64,000 bases of DNA, from NCBI GenBank assembly GCA_016756725.1, contig JAESII010000010.1, forward strand, positions 78,447-142,446. Direction: 5' to 3'. This stretch comes from Synergistaceae bacterium (GTDB lineage Bacteria > Synergistota > Synergistia > Synergistales > Aminithiophilaceae). The translations under genes were made by a program, and so were the position numbers. This document shows, in pieces, positions 42,061 through 51,408 of the stretch; position 1 is the first letter of the stretch; each line of letters begins with the position of its first letter. Below the pieces are notes generated by a model, which worked only from the letters and a program-made list of their open reading frames with translations, had not been told where the DNA came from and searched no databases.

Positions 42061-45000
42061 AGGCTTCGGAAAGAACCTTCTGCCACCGTCCGCCTGGCCT
42101 CGTCGATTGTTCTCTGGAGAGATGGAAGAAGGGCACGGCCTATCACGTCGCTACTGACGGCGCAGCCTGGCCTTGGGTCTGCGGTATTCCCACCTTCCCT
42201 CTCCTTATTCTTCTTCCCGACAGTGGACAAGTCCGGGATTTTCTCTGGAATTTCGGCACCCTTAACGGCGAAGAGGGAATCCATGTTCTCGAGGAGCCGC
42301 CCCTTACGGGTGAGGAGATCCGGGAAGCCCTGCTGGTCCAGCGCGGCGAATGTCTCCTGCGGTGGAAGAGGCAGGGCGGCGTTCTGCTTGCCTCTCCAGG
42401 TGCCCTGATGGCTCCCTATTCCGTTCACAGCCGCCTCTTTCCGCTTATAGTCGGCGAAGAGGCGGGGCGGGAGTCCCTTCTCCAATGGCTTCAACAGACC
42501 GGTTACGAGAGAGTGGACCTTGTCTGGGCTCCAGGCCAGTTCGCGCCGCGAGGCAGCATCGTCGATCTCTTTGATCCCGCTTACCGCCTTCCGCTGCGGC
42601 TGGAGTTTTTTGACGACACCCTCGAGAGCATCCGTTCCTTTCAATCCGAAGACCAGCGGAGCGTCGCCCCTTTTGAGGATCTGGAGATCCACGGTATTCA
42701 CGGTCGAAACGACGTGCCGCCGCTGTCGTCCTTTTTTCCTGACCAGTGCCGCCTTCTTCTTTTCGATCCCAAAAGGGCGGAGAGCCAGGCCGAGGCCTTT
42801 GCCTGGCTCTGGGAGGGACTGGCTCGAGAGAAGGAACTGCCGCCTCTCATGGAATGGCTTGATCTGGCTTCGCTTCTCGGCGATTTGCCTCGACTCCGCA
42901 TCGAACGCGATCTAACCCGAGCTTCGCTGCGGCGTAATGTCCTTCCTCTTCCGGCCTTCCGAGGAAAGTGGAAACAGGTGGAAACTGCCCTCAGACAGTG
43001 GCCCTCACCCTGGCAGGTCACCGTCGTTTCCCGAAGTGAGCAGATCCGCCTTTGGGCGGAGGATCGAGGCTGTCAGACTCTTGAGGGCTCTCTTTCCAAG
43101 GGTTTTCAGGATCTGGACCATAGAATGGTGTTTCTTTCCGATACGGAGCTCATTGGCCTTTCTGCTCCGCCTCAGAGGGCCAGTGTCTCTGTCCCCCGCG
43201 AATGGAGCGATCAGATCCTGCCCGGTCAGTGGGTGATTCACGAAGACTACGGCCTGGGCCGTTTTATGGGAATCGAGACGGTCGAGATGGGAAGCGATGC
43301 CCAAGAGCATCTCGTGCTCCAGTATGCCAATGAGCGACGCCTTCTCATCCCGATGGCCCAGATCGACCGGCTTACCCCGCACACAGCGGTTCCTGGAGAG
43401 GAGCCGGAGCCAGACGATCTGCGCCGCCGCAATTGGAAAAAGGCCGTTGAAAAGAGCCGGGAAAGTGCCCGGGAAACGGCCAGGGCTCTCCTGGAAGTCT
43501 ATGCCAAGCGAGAGACGACGGAGGGTTTCTCTTTTTCTCCTGACGATGAAATGCAGGAAAATTTTGAGAGGAACTTTCCCTTCACCGAGACCAATGACCA
43601 ACTACGGGCCATCGAAGAGGTCAAGCGCGACATGGAACGGCCTGTTCCCATGGATCGTCTCGTCGTCGGCGACGTCGGCTACGGGAAAACGGAAGTGGCC
43701 CTCCGGGCGGCTTTCAAGGCCGTCCTTGCTGGTAAGCAGGTAGCCCTTCTTGTGCCGACGACGCTTCTTGCCCAGCAGCACCACGAGACCTTTTCGGGCC
43801 GTCTCGGTCCCTTCGGCGTTGAAATTGGCCTGCTTTCCCGATTCGTCACCGTCTCGGCCCAGCAGAAGACTCTTCAGGACCTGGCCGAGGGGAAGGTGGA
43901 TGTTCTCATCGGCACTCACCGGCTTGTCCAGAAAGACGTCCGGTTCAAGGATCTAGGGCTTCTCGTCGTGGACGAGGAGCATCGTTTCGGCGTTCTTCAC
44001 AAGGAGCGACTTAAAGAGAGATTTCCCCAGGTCGACGTGCTCACTTTGACGGCCACGCCCATACCGAGGACGCTTCAGCTTTCCCTTGGCGGGATCCGGG
44101 ACATTTCCCTCATTGCAACGCCGCCTCGAGACCGCTACCCGGTCATTACAGTCGCTGGTCCCTGGCGTGACGACCTGGCCCGGCGGGCCGTCGCCAAGGA
44201 ACTGGCTCGAGGGGGACAGGTCTTTTTTGTCCATAACCGAGTCCGAACCATCGGTGTCCGGGCCGAGATGCTCCGCCGGCTCTTTCCGGAAAGCCGCATC
44301 GCCGTCGCTCACGGACAGATGGCCGAGGGGCCTCTGGAGCGAACCGTCTCGTCTTTTGTTCAGGGTGACGTCGACATCCTCGTCTGTACGACCATTGTCG
44401 AAAGCGGCCTTGATATCGCTCGCGCCAATACCCTCATTGTCGATGATTCTCAGGACTTGGGGCTGGCTCAGATGTACCAACTGAGAGGTCGCGTCGGCCG
44501 GCGCAGTGAACAGGCCTTTGCCTTCTTCTTCTACCCTGACGACATTGAGATCAGTCGCGAATCGCGGGACCGCCTGGAGGCCATCGCCGAAATTTCCGAC
44601 CTCGGGACGGGGTACCAGCTCGCCCTCCGTGACCTGGAAATCCGGGGCGGCGGAGATATTGTCGGAACCTCCCAACACGGACACGGCGCAGACCGCGTCG
44701 GCTATCTGTACTACTACAAGATGCTTGAAGAGGAGATCGCCCGGATCAAGGGTGAAGAGAGCAGGGAGACCGTCATTGACCTCAAGCTTTCTGCCTCGAT
44801 TCCCGTCGATTACATCCCTCAGGCCTCGATCCGGCTTGCCCTTTACCGGCGCATGGTACGGACAAAGAGAACGGAAGACCTTGACGAACTCGCCCTGGAA
44901 TTGACTGACCGTTTTGGTAAAATGCCGTCATCTGTCGCATTCCTCATTGCCTTGGCGCGGCTTCGCATCACTGGCCCGTCTTACGGCATGGACCGGCTGG

Positions 45001-45191
45001 TCTGCGAACAGGGTCAGACGGTTGTCGAAGGCGACATGGCCCGTCTTGCCCCCATCCTTCTCTCTCTTGGAGGCTGGATCCTGGCGAAGGATCATGGCAG
45101 AAGCCGGGGGGGCTACTCGGTGATCATTGGGTTGGCGAGGGGCTTCAAGGAGGTCCTCTCTCAACAAGAGAAAAAGGAGGTTTCGTCATGA
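42057..45191 (+). CDS. mfd: Transcription-repair coupling factor
   Basis: 1044 residues, somewhat shorter than E. coli Mfd (1148). It displaces stalled RNA polymerase and recruits UvrA. The degenerate UvrB-like N-terminus (about 1-320) is followed by the RNA-polymerase-interaction domain (GQWVIHEDYGLGRFMGIE, from about residue 393) and an SF2 motor: Walker A VGDVGYGKTEVA (about 537-546), TTLLAQQHHETF, DEEHRFG (about 639-645), TATPIPRTLQ and a RecG-like LRGRVGR. The C-terminal autoinhibitory domain follows. It is translationally coupled to pth and mazG. Confidence 0.95.
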   Translation: MKASERTFCHRPPGLVDCSLERWKKGTAYHVATDGAAWPWVCGIPTFPLLILLPDSGQVRDFLWNFGTLNGEEGIHVLEEPPLTGEEIREALLVQRGECLLRWKRQGGVLLASPGALMAPYSVHSRLFPLIVGEEAGRESLLQWLQQTGYERVDLVWAPGQFAPRGSIVDLFDPAYRLPLRLEFFDDTLESIRSFQSEDQRSVAPFEDLEIHGIHGRNDVPPLSSFFPDQCRLLLFDPKRAESQAEAFAWLWEGLAREKELPPLMEWLDLASLLGDLPRLRIERDLTRASLRRNVLPLPAFRGKWKQVETALRQWPSPWQVTVVSRSEQIRLWAEDRGCQTLEGSLSKGFQDLDHRMVFLSDTELIGLSAPPQRASVSVPREWSDQILPGQWVIHEDYGLGRFMGIETVEMGSDAQEHLVLQYANERRLLIPMAQIDRLTPHTAVPGEEPEPDDLRRRNWKKAVEKSRESARETARALLEVYAKRETTEGFSFSPDDEMQENFERNFPFTETNDQLRAIEEVKRDMERPVPMDRLVVGDVGYGKTEVALRAAFKAVLAGKQVALLVPTTLLAQQHHETFSGRLGPFGVEIGLLSRFVTVSAQQKTLQDLAEGKVDVLIGTHRLVQKDVRFKDLGLLVVDEEHRFGVLHKERLKERFPQVDVLTLTATPIPRTLQLSLGGIRDISLIATPPRDRYPVITVAGPWRDDLARRAVAKELARGGQVFFVHNRVRTIGVRAEMLRRLFPESRIAVAHGQMAEGPLERTVSSFVQGDVDILVCTTIVESGLDIARANTLIVDDSQDLGLAQMYQLRGRVGRRSEQAFAFFFYPDDIEISRESRDRLEAIAEISDLGTGYQLALRDLEIRGGGDIVGTSQHGHGADRVGYLYYYKMLEEEIARIKGEESRETVIDLKLSASIPVDYIPQASIRLALYRRMVRTKRTEDLDELALELTDRFGKMPSSVAFLIALARLRITGPSYGMDRLVCEQGQTVVEGDMARLAPILLSLGGWILAKDHGRSRGGYSVIIGLARGFKEVLSQQEKKEVSS

Positions 45192-46030
45192 CCACTGTTT
45201 CGAAGGGGGAGAAATTTGAAGCCCTTTTGGATATAATGGCAAGACTTAGGGCTCCAGGAGGGTGTCCCTGGGACCAGGAACAGACTCCTCAGAGCCTGCG
45301 CCCCTACATCGTCGAAGAGGCCTACGAGCTGATTGACGCCATTGATTCCAAAGACGAGGGGGCCGTCGTCGAGGAATCGGGAGACCTCCTTCTTCAGGTG
45401 GTTTTCCTGGCCCAGATGGCCGAGGAAAAGGGCAGCTTCGATGTGGGCGACGTCGTCGACGCCATTGCCGGTAAGCTTCGCCGTCGTCATCCTCATGTCT
45501 TCGGGACAGTGGAAGTGTCGGGTAGCAACGAGGTTGCCCGTAACTGGGAACGGATCAAACAGGAAGAGCGGCGCAGCAAAAGGCGCAGGGACCTCCTCCT
45601 TTCCGGCGTTCCCCGGAGCCTACCCGGTCTCCTTCGGGCCCACCAGCTACAGGAGCGGGCGGCCAAGGTCGGATTCGACTGGCCTGCGGATGACCTGGAT
45701 TCCGTTCTCGACAAGGTTCAGGAAGAGGTGGAGGAGATCCGGCGGGCTCACCGTGAAGGAGAGGGAGCCGAACGCCTTGGCGAAGAGCTGGGCGATCTCC
45801 TTTTTGCTCTGGCCAACCTTTCCCGTCACTTGGGCACCAATGCCGAGGCTCTGATTCAGGAGGCTAACGGCAAGTTCACCGGCCGCTTCAACTACATCGA
45901 AGAGGCTGTTAGGGCTCAGGGCAAGAACTGGGCTGATTTTGCCCTTGACGATCTTGAGCGTCTCTGGCAGGAGGCCAAATCCCAGCCTGGCGGCCTTGCT
46001 CCCGCTTCTCACGACAGGGAGGTGTCATGA
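45188..46030 (+). CDS. mazG: Nucleoside triphosphate pyrophosphohydrolase MazG
   Basis: 280 residues with two MazG domains. The first has GGCPWDQEQTPQSLRPYIVEEAYELIDAID and EESGDLLLQVVFLAQMA (metal-binding E-x-x-E...E-x-x-D). The second has KVQEEVEEIRRA and LGEELGDLLFALANLSRHLG. It removes non-canonical or excess NTPs. Short overlaps with mfd and the next gene place it in the same operon. Confidence 0.94.
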   Translation: MTTVSKGEKFEALLDIMARLRAPGGCPWDQEQTPQSLRPYIVEEAYELIDAIDSKDEGAVVEESGDLLLQVVFLAQMAEEKGSFDVGDVVDAIAGKLRRRHPHVFGTVEVSGSNEVARNWERIKQEERRSKRRRDLLLSGVPRSLPGLLRAHQLQERAAKVGFDWPADDLDSVLDKVQEEVEEIRRAHREGEGAERLGEELGDLLFALANLSRHLGTNAEALIQEANGKFTGRFNYIEEAVRAQGKNWADFALDDLERLWQEAKSQPGGLAPASHDREVS

Positions 46031-47520
46031 TGGCAGACAACAGGAAAAAAAACGGCGCCACGCCCCGCGCTGACCGCGAGCCGACGAGTTCTACTGCAAA
46101 GACTCAACTGCAGACGCAGATCGCGAGGCAGAAAAAGGTGGGCATCACCGAAACGGCCCTCAGGGATGCGCACCAGTCGATCATGGCCACTCGACTCAGA
46201 ACGGAGGACATGATCCCCGTTGCCGAAATGATGGACGAAGTGGGGTACCACTCCCTGGAAGTCTGGGGAGGAGCCACCTTTGATGCGGCCATGCGCTTCC
46301 TCGACGAGGACCCTTGGGACAGGTTGCGTGTCCTGCGCAAGAAGTTCAAGAAGACCCGTCTCCAGATGCTCCTGCGGGGCCAGAATCTCTTAGGATACCG
46401 CCATTATGCCGACGATGTCGTCGTCGAGTTCGTCAAACGAGCCGTGGACAACGGCATCGACATCATCCGCTGTTTCGATGCCCTCAACGATCTGAGAAAT
46501 CTGGAAACGGCGGCCGAGCAGGTCAAAAAGGAAGGGGCGCACCTCCAGCTGGCTATCTCCTACACGACCTCTCCTTTTCACACGACGAAGGCCTTCGAGG
46601 ATCTTGCTTTTTCCATGAAGGGGATGGGAGCCGATTCCATCTGCATCAAGGACATGGCCGGTCTTCTCGGCCCCGCCGAGGCCTATCCCCTGGTGAAAGG
46701 AATCAAAGAGCGGACGGGACTGCCGGTCCAGGTTCACAGCCACTACACCACGGGACTAGCTGCCATGAGCTATTTCGAGGCTTGCCGGGCTGGAGCGGAT
46801 GTCGTCGACTGTGCCATTTCTCCCCTCTCCATGGGGACCAGCCAGCCGGCCACGGAAGCTCTCGTCGCCGCCTTGACAGGGACCCCTTATGACACGGGCA
46901 TTGATTTGTCCCGCATCGTCCCCGTGGCCGAACATTTCAAAGAGGTCCGGGAAAACTACAGCAAGGATGTCGTCAACCTCCAGGGAATCGACATCAACAT
47001 CCTTCTTTACCAAATCCCCGGAGGGATGTACTCGAACCTCGTGAGCCAGCTCAGGGAGCAGAACTCCCTTGATAAGCTCGAAGCCGTCCTGAAGGAAGTC
47101 CCCCGCGTCCGGGAGGAGATGGGGTTTCCGCCCTTGGTGACCCCCTCAAGCCAGATCGTCGGCACTCAGGCGACACTGAATGTCCTCGTCGGTGAACGAT
47201 GGAAGGTGATTCCCAAAGAGGTCAAGAACTACTTCCTCGGTTTTTACGGCAGGCCACCGGCGCCCGTTGACGAGGCAATCCGCCGGAAGGCCATTGGCGA
47301 CGAAAAGGCCATCGACGGCCGGCCCGGCGAACACCTCCCTGACGAACTCCCTCTTGCCCAGATGGCCGTGGCGACTTGGGCCCTTCAGCCAGAGGACTAT
47401 CTCAGCTACGTCCTCTTCCCCGCCGTGGCCAAGGATTTCCTGCCCCGGAAATTCGCCCGAGCGACCTATCGTGATGTCGGCTTCGGCGAGGCCGTTGATG
47501 GAGTGGCCTATCCTCTCTGA
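46027..47520 (+). CDS. Biotin-dependent carboxyltransferase subunit (oxaloacetate decarboxylase alpha / transcarboxylase 5S type), no biotin domain
   Basis: 497 residues. The TIM-barrel part opens ITETALRDAHQSIMATRLRTEDM and contains RCFDALNDLRNLE, ICIKDMAGLL (the active-site Lys) and VHSHYTTGLA (metal-binding His residues), followed by the conserved second domain (GGMYSNLVSQLREQ). This is the domain that transfers CO2 between biotin and oxaloacetate/pyruvate. The protein stops at 497 without the C-terminal AMKM biotin domain of typical OadA, so the biotin carrier must be a separate protein. No beta or gamma decarboxylase subunit is nearby. SD GGGAGGTG precedes the tandem ATGs. Confidence 0.88.
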   Translation: MMADNRKKNGATPRADREPTSSTAKTQLQTQIARQKKVGITETALRDAHQSIMATRLRTEDMIPVAEMMDEVGYHSLEVWGGATFDAAMRFLDEDPWDRLRVLRKKFKKTRLQMLLRGQNLLGYRHYADDVVVEFVKRAVDNGIDIIRCFDALNDLRNLETAAEQVKKEGAHLQLAISYTTSPFHTTKAFEDLAFSMKGMGADSICIKDMAGLLGPAEAYPLVKGIKERTGLPVQVHSHYTTGLAAMSYFEACRAGADVVDCAISPLSMGTSQPATEALVAALTGTPYDTGIDLSRIVPVAEHFKEVRENYSKDVVNLQGIDINILLYQIPGGMYSNLVSQLREQNSLDKLEAVLKEVPRVREEMGFPPLVTPSSQIVGTQATLNVLVGERWKVIPKEVKNYFLGFYGRPPAPVDEAIRRKAIGDEKAIDGRPGEHLPDELPLAQMAVATWALQPEDYLSYVLFPAVAKDFLPRKFARATYRDVGFGEAVDGVAYPL

Positions 47521-47538
47521 TTTGGGGAGGCAGGAGCA

Positions 47539-47547
47539 TGCTATAAT
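47539..47547 (+). promoter_or_regulatory. Extended -10 promoter for the nifU-phoH genes
   Basis: TG-C-TATAAT (TATAAT 47542-47547) is an extended -10 element with no good -35. A start near 47554 would place transcription just before the hairpin at 47558-47581. Confidence 0.5.
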
Positions 47548-47557
47548 GAGTACTGTC

Positions 47558-47585
47558 GAGGCCCGGAGCTTTCCGGGCCTCCTTT
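47558..47585 (+). terminator. Terminator after the carboxyltransferase gene, or leader hairpin of nifU
   Basis: GAGGCCCGGA (47558-47567), loop GCTT, TCCGGGCCTC (47572-47581), then CTTT. The stem is perfect over 10 bp but the T-run is short, so it may be a weak terminator. Confidence 0.65.
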
Positions 47586-47629
47586 AGAAAACCGCCTTCA
47601 GTCGCGGCTTAAAGGAGAGAAAAACTGTC

Positions 47630-47863
47630 ATGGAACTGGAAAAACGCATCCAATCGGTCATCGCCGAAACCATCCGTCCCGCCCTGCAAGGCCACGGCGG
47701 CGACATCGATTTTGTCTCTTTCGATGCCGGATCGGGGCTTTTGAAGGTCCTCCTCAAGGGTGCCTGCGGTACCTGTCCCTTTGCCCAGGAGACGCTTCGC
47801 GTCCAGGTTGAGAAGGTCCTAAAAGAGGAATTCCCCGAAATCTCTGCCGTTGAACGGGCCTAG
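47630..47863 (+). CDS. NifU C-terminal domain protein (Nfu-type iron-sulfur carrier)
   Basis: 77 residues, a complete stand-alone Nfu domain. VIAETIRPALQGHGGDIDFV and LKGACGTCPFAQETLR with the CxxC pair C46/C49 are the family core, which holds a transient [4Fe-4S] cluster between two subunits and delivers it to target proteins. It follows the hairpin/promoter region and is 13 bp before phoH. Confidence 0.94.
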   Translation: MELEKRIQSVIAETIRPALQGHGGDIDFVSFDAGSGLLKVLLKGACGTCPFAQETLRVQVEKVLKEEFPEISAVERA

Positions 47864-47876
47864 GAACGACGTCTCC

Positions 47877-48878
47877 ATGGCGACAGCCAGAGACGGCAGC
47901 CTCCGTTCCCATAGCCGCCATGTCACCGTCGATGGCGGCGAGGTCCTGGCCCGCCTGGTGGGGCAGAACGACGAAAACATCCGGGCTGTTGAAGAGCGGT
48001 ATCCCGTGACCGTCGTCCTCAGGGGCACAGAGCTGACCGTCCAGGGACCGGACGAAGACGTCGTCGACCTCGTCTCATCTTTTCTGGTCGAACTGGTCGA
48101 TGTCGCCCGGCGAGGTCACCGTGTTACTCTCCCGGAAGTCCGCCTCGGCATGAACGCTCTGGCCGAAGGGGAGAAGGCCGGCCTGGCAAGTCTCCTCGAG
48201 GAGGTCATCTGCGTGACGGCCAGAGGGAAGGCCGTCCGTCCCAAGACTACGGGGCAGAAGCACTACATCGACGCCATTGCCACCAACGACATCGTCTTCG
48301 CGATAGGTCCTGCCGGAACGGGCAAGACCTATCTTGCTGTGGCCATCGCCGTCACGGCCCTCAAGGCGGGCCGCGTGAATCGCGTCATCCTCGTTCGTCC
48401 CGCTGTCGAAGCGGGCGAGAGCCTGGGATTCCTCCCCGGCGACCTTCAGGAAAAGGTGGCTCCCTACCTCCGTCCCCTTTATGACGCCTTTTACGAGCTT
48501 CTGTCGCCGGAACGGTTTCTGCGCTATGTCGAAAAGGGCGTCATCGAGATAGCCCCTCTGGCCTACATGAGAGGACGAACCTTGAACGACAGTTTCATCA
48601 TTCTCGATGAGGCTCAGAACACGACTCCGGAGCAGATGAAGATGTTCCTGACCCGCCTCGGTTTCGGCTCCAAGGCCGTCGTGACGGGAGACGTCACCCA
48701 GGTAGACCTGCCTTCCGGCAAGGAATCGGGATTAAAGGTGGTGCAGAATGTCCTCGGCGATATTGACGGAATCCACTTCGTGACCCTCGGCCATAGAGAT
48801 GTCGTCCGTCACGAGATCGTCCAGAAGATCGTCCAGGCCTATGACCGCTATGAACAACAGCTCCGACGGCCCCAGTAG
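47877..48878 (+). CDS. phoH: PhoH-family ATPase (PhoH/YbeZ)
   Basis: 333 residues from ATG 47877 (AGGA about 10 bp upstream; a TTG at 47850 would overlap nifU and has no SD). A KH-like N-terminal part (VTVDGGEVLARLVGQNDENIRAVEERYPV) leads into the ATPase: Walker A GPAGTGKTYLA (about 143-153), RPAVEAGESLGFLPGDLQEKVAPYLRPLYDA, and Walker B FIILDEAQNTT. The PhoH/YbeZ family works with YbeY in rRNA and RNA metabolism, and ybeY lies two genes downstream. Confidence 0.94.
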   Translation: MATARDGSLRSHSRHVTVDGGEVLARLVGQNDENIRAVEERYPVTVVLRGTELTVQGPDEDVVDLVSSFLVELVDVARRGHRVTLPEVRLGMNALAEGEKAGLASLLEEVICVTARGKAVRPKTTGQKHYIDAIATNDIVFAIGPAGTGKTYLAVAIAVTALKAGRVNRVILVRPAVEAGESLGFLPGDLQEKVAPYLRPLYDAFYELLSPERFLRYVEKGVIEIAPLAYMRGRTLNDSFIILDEAQNTTPEQMKMFLTRLGFGSKAVVTGDVTQVDLPSGKESGLKVVQNVLGDIDGIHFVTLGHRDVVRHEIVQKIVQAYDRYEQQLRRPQ

Positions 48879-50901
48879 GGGCGCAAAACTGCACAAACAT
48901 TGGATCAAGTCCCTCACCGATCCCGCCTTTCGCCTGGGCTGGATTGTGAGGGTTGTTCTTCTTGTCGCGGCGACGGCGATCCTCCTTTGGGGGTGGTGGG
49001 CCGACACTGGAGACAGCTATCGCGTCGGTGCCCCGGCCCCACGGACCTACGTCGCTCTCTACACCATGTCCTTTGAGGACCGTGAGGCGACGGATCTGCT
49101 CCGTCAGCGCGTTGCTTCCGAAGTGGCCGCCGTTCTCGTCAAGGACGGCCTCCGGCAGCAAGAGCTGGAAGATCACCTTCGGCTGCTTGCCGGAGAAGGC
49201 GGTGTTGCCCTTCTGCCTCCCTCATTGGCGGAGTTGCTGCTCGATTTTCCTGAGGGCCGGCGCAAAGCCCTTCTCGAGGTCGCCCAGACCATCGGTCTTG
49301 AGCTGATTGCAAAAAACAACGCATCTTTGATGATCGACGGAGACGACCTCTGGGTGGCCCTCGAGGCGACAGGTCTCGATTGGGCCGATAGAAACGTCGT
49401 CTACCAAATGCTCGACAGTCTGCTCGAGCCGACGATACGTATCGACGAGGAGGCCACTGTCAGCCTCCGTGCCCGTCGTTCCCAGGCTGTTCAGCCCGTT
49501 GAACGCGTTCTGCGCAGCGGAGAAACGATCGCCGAAAAGGGAGAGGTCGTGACGCCCCAACAGGCTGTTCTTCTCTCCCGTCAGGGCTACCCGGAACGGC
49601 ATTTCCCCTGGCGTCACTTCCTCTTTGCCCTTTTCATTGTCCTCATCTGGAGTTTTTGGCCTGACTTTTTTGTCTTCCGCCACGGCCTCTTGCTCGATCG
49701 TCGGGAGTGGCTCTTTTTCGTCGTCCTCGTCGGAACAGGTTGGTTCTGCCAGGCCCTGGGGCGGCGACTGGGAATTGATGGAGTCGGTGTTCTGCCTCTG
49801 GCCGGGTGGGCCTATCTCACCCTGCCGAGAAACTTTGCCCTCCATCTCGTCCTCGGTGCCGGCACTGTCGGTTCCCTCTTGGCCCTGGATGCTCCCTCTT
49901 TCGTGACGCTGCTGATCGTCATGACCAGCGTTGCCGTGGCGGGTCTAGGTTATTTTCTCCTTCACGAAGTCCGCAGTCGCGTTCATCTCTGGCAGCAATT
50001 TTTTCTCGTCGGTCTTGGTGGATCAGCGGCGACCATGCTGGGTCGCTGGTGGATGGGCCTTGACGTCGGTCTTGAGCTGGCAGGAATCTACGTTCTCGCC
50101 AGCGCCGTCATCGCCATGGTCGTCATCGCTGTCCTGCCCCTCTGGGAGAACCTTTTCGATGTCATCTCCCCTTTGAGGCTCATTGAACTGAGTCATCCCG
50201 CCAACAGGCTTCTCAAGCGCCTCCAGGTCGAAGCCCCAGGCACCTATCACCACACCCTCATGGTGGGCACCCTCGCCGAGTCTGCGGCGGACAGGTTGGG
50301 CTTGAACAGCCTTCTCGTCAAGGCAGGTGCTTACTATCACGATGTGGGCAAGTTGCGGCGGCCTCACTTCTTCGTCGAAAACCAGTTTCAGGGGGAGAAC
50401 GTCCATGACGAACTCTCACCCACCCTGTCGGCCTTGATCATTGTCTCCCACGTCCGTGAGGGCATGGATCTCGCCGCTGAACACGGTCTTCCTCGGGTCA
50501 TCCGCAAGTTCATCACCGAACATCACGGGACGACCTGTCTCGGCTACTTTCACCGCAAGGCTAAAGCCATGGGGGAGGAGCTGCCTCGGGAGCAGTTCTG
50601 CTATCCCGGACCGAAACCCAATTCTCCCGAAACGGCACTGGTTATGCTGGCCGACTCGACGGAGGCAGCAGTCCGGGCCGCTGGTGGCAATATACAGGAT
50701 GTTGTCGAGCTGGAGGAGACGGTGGGGCGTGTCATCGAGTCCAAGCTCCAGGAGAAACAGCTTGACGATGTCGCCTTCACGCTGAAGGACCTGGCGACGA
50801 TTAAGGCCGTTTTCGTCGAGGTCCTGCGATCGATGTACCACAGCCGGCAGGTGAAGGAGATTCCCAAGCCGGCTGAGACCAAACAGGAGGGATCTGCGTG
50901 A
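48850..50901 (+). CDS. 7TM-HD family phosphodiesterase (PgpH-like, c-di-AMP hydrolase)
   Basis: About 683 residues; the start (ATG 48850, or 48841) is uncertain because it overlaps phoH and has no strong SD. One N-terminal helix, an outer domain (about 60-250), seven membrane helices (about 255-450) and a cytoplasmic HD domain follow. The HD part has GTYHHTLMVGTLAESAADRLG, then YYHDVGK (H497, D498) and FITEHHG, the metal ligands of the family. PgpH proteins degrade cyclic di-AMP, so with CdaA this window encodes both ends of that signal. The position between phoH and ybeY is typical. Confidence 0.9.
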   Translation: MNNSSDGPSRGAKLHKHWIKSLTDPAFRLGWIVRVVLLVAATAILLWGWWADTGDSYRVGAPAPRTYVALYTMSFEDREATDLLRQRVASEVAAVLVKDGLRQQELEDHLRLLAGEGGVALLPPSLAELLLDFPEGRRKALLEVAQTIGLELIAKNNASLMIDGDDLWVALEATGLDWADRNVVYQMLDSLLEPTIRIDEEATVSLRARRSQAVQPVERVLRSGETIAEKGEVVTPQQAVLLSRQGYPERHFPWRHFLFALFIVLIWSFWPDFFVFRHGLLLDRREWLFFVVLVGTGWFCQALGRRLGIDGVGVLPLAGWAYLTLPRNFALHLVLGAGTVGSLLALDAPSFVTLLIVMTSVAVAGLGYFLLHEVRSRVHLWQQFFLVGLGGSAATMLGRWWMGLDVGLELAGIYVLASAVIAMVVIAVLPLWENLFDVISPLRLIELSHPANRLLKRLQVEAPGTYHHTLMVGTLAESAADRLGLNSLLVKAGAYYHDVGKLRRPHFFVENQFQGENVHDELSPTLSALIIVSHVREGMDLAAEHGLPRVIRKFITEHHGTTCLGYFHRKAKAMGEELPREQFCYPGPKPNSPETALVMLADSTEAAVRAAGGNIQDVVELEETVGRVIESKLQEKQLDDVAFTLKDLATIKAVFVEVLRSMYHSRQVKEIPKPAETKQEGSA

Positions 50902-51404
50902 ACGTGGAACTGCAACTGGGAGAAGGCGATACAGCCGAATCTCGAAGTCCTCTGCCTGGGGAGCTAAAAGCCCCCCTGTCGGAGATTCTCGAGGGAATGA
51001 TCGTCGAAGTCTGTCCGGACCTGGCTGAAAGGGAAAGAGTCGAGATTTCCCTGGCCTTTGTGGACCCAGAGACGATGGCTGATTTGAACAGCCGTTACCG
51101 TGAGAGCGATGGGCCCACCGATGTCCTCTCCTTTCCGCAATGGGAAGATGAAAGGGGGCATTTCTCTCCGCCTCAATGGCCTGTTCTCCCCTTGGGTGAT
51201 GTCGTCATCTGCGATGACGTCGTCCGCGCCAATGCCCTATCCAGCGGCCAATCCCACGATGCCGAGCGGGTGCTCATTATTCTCCATGGCGTCCTCCACC
51301 TGATGGGACTTGACCACGATGACAGCGCCTCAGAGGAACGGATGTGGGAGATTCAGAACCGGTACCGGGATCTGGTGATGGCCCGCTTCGGACGGAGCGT
51401 CTGA
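50898..51404 (+). CDS. ybeY: Endoribonuclease YbeY
   Basis: 168 residues from GTG 50898, overlapping the HD gene (GTGA) with CAGGAGGG upstream. The single-zinc signature HGVLHLMGLDHDD (three His) and the substrate-groove block LNSRYRESDGPTDVLSFPQ are present. YbeY matures 16S rRNA ends and takes part in ribosome quality control. Confidence 0.95.
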   Translation: MNVELQLGEGDTAESRSPLPGELKAPLSEILEGMIVEVCPDLAERERVEISLAFVDPETMADLNSRYRESDGPTDVLSFPQWEDERGHFSPPQWPVLPLGDVVICDDVVRANALSSGQSHDAERVLIILHGVLHLMGLDHDDSASEERMWEIQNRYRDLVMARFGRSV

Positions 51405-51408
51405 TCCC

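Noticed and set aside
45229..45236. TATAAT inside mazG
   Set aside because: A TTGAAG lies only 10 bp upstream and no downstream gene start fits.
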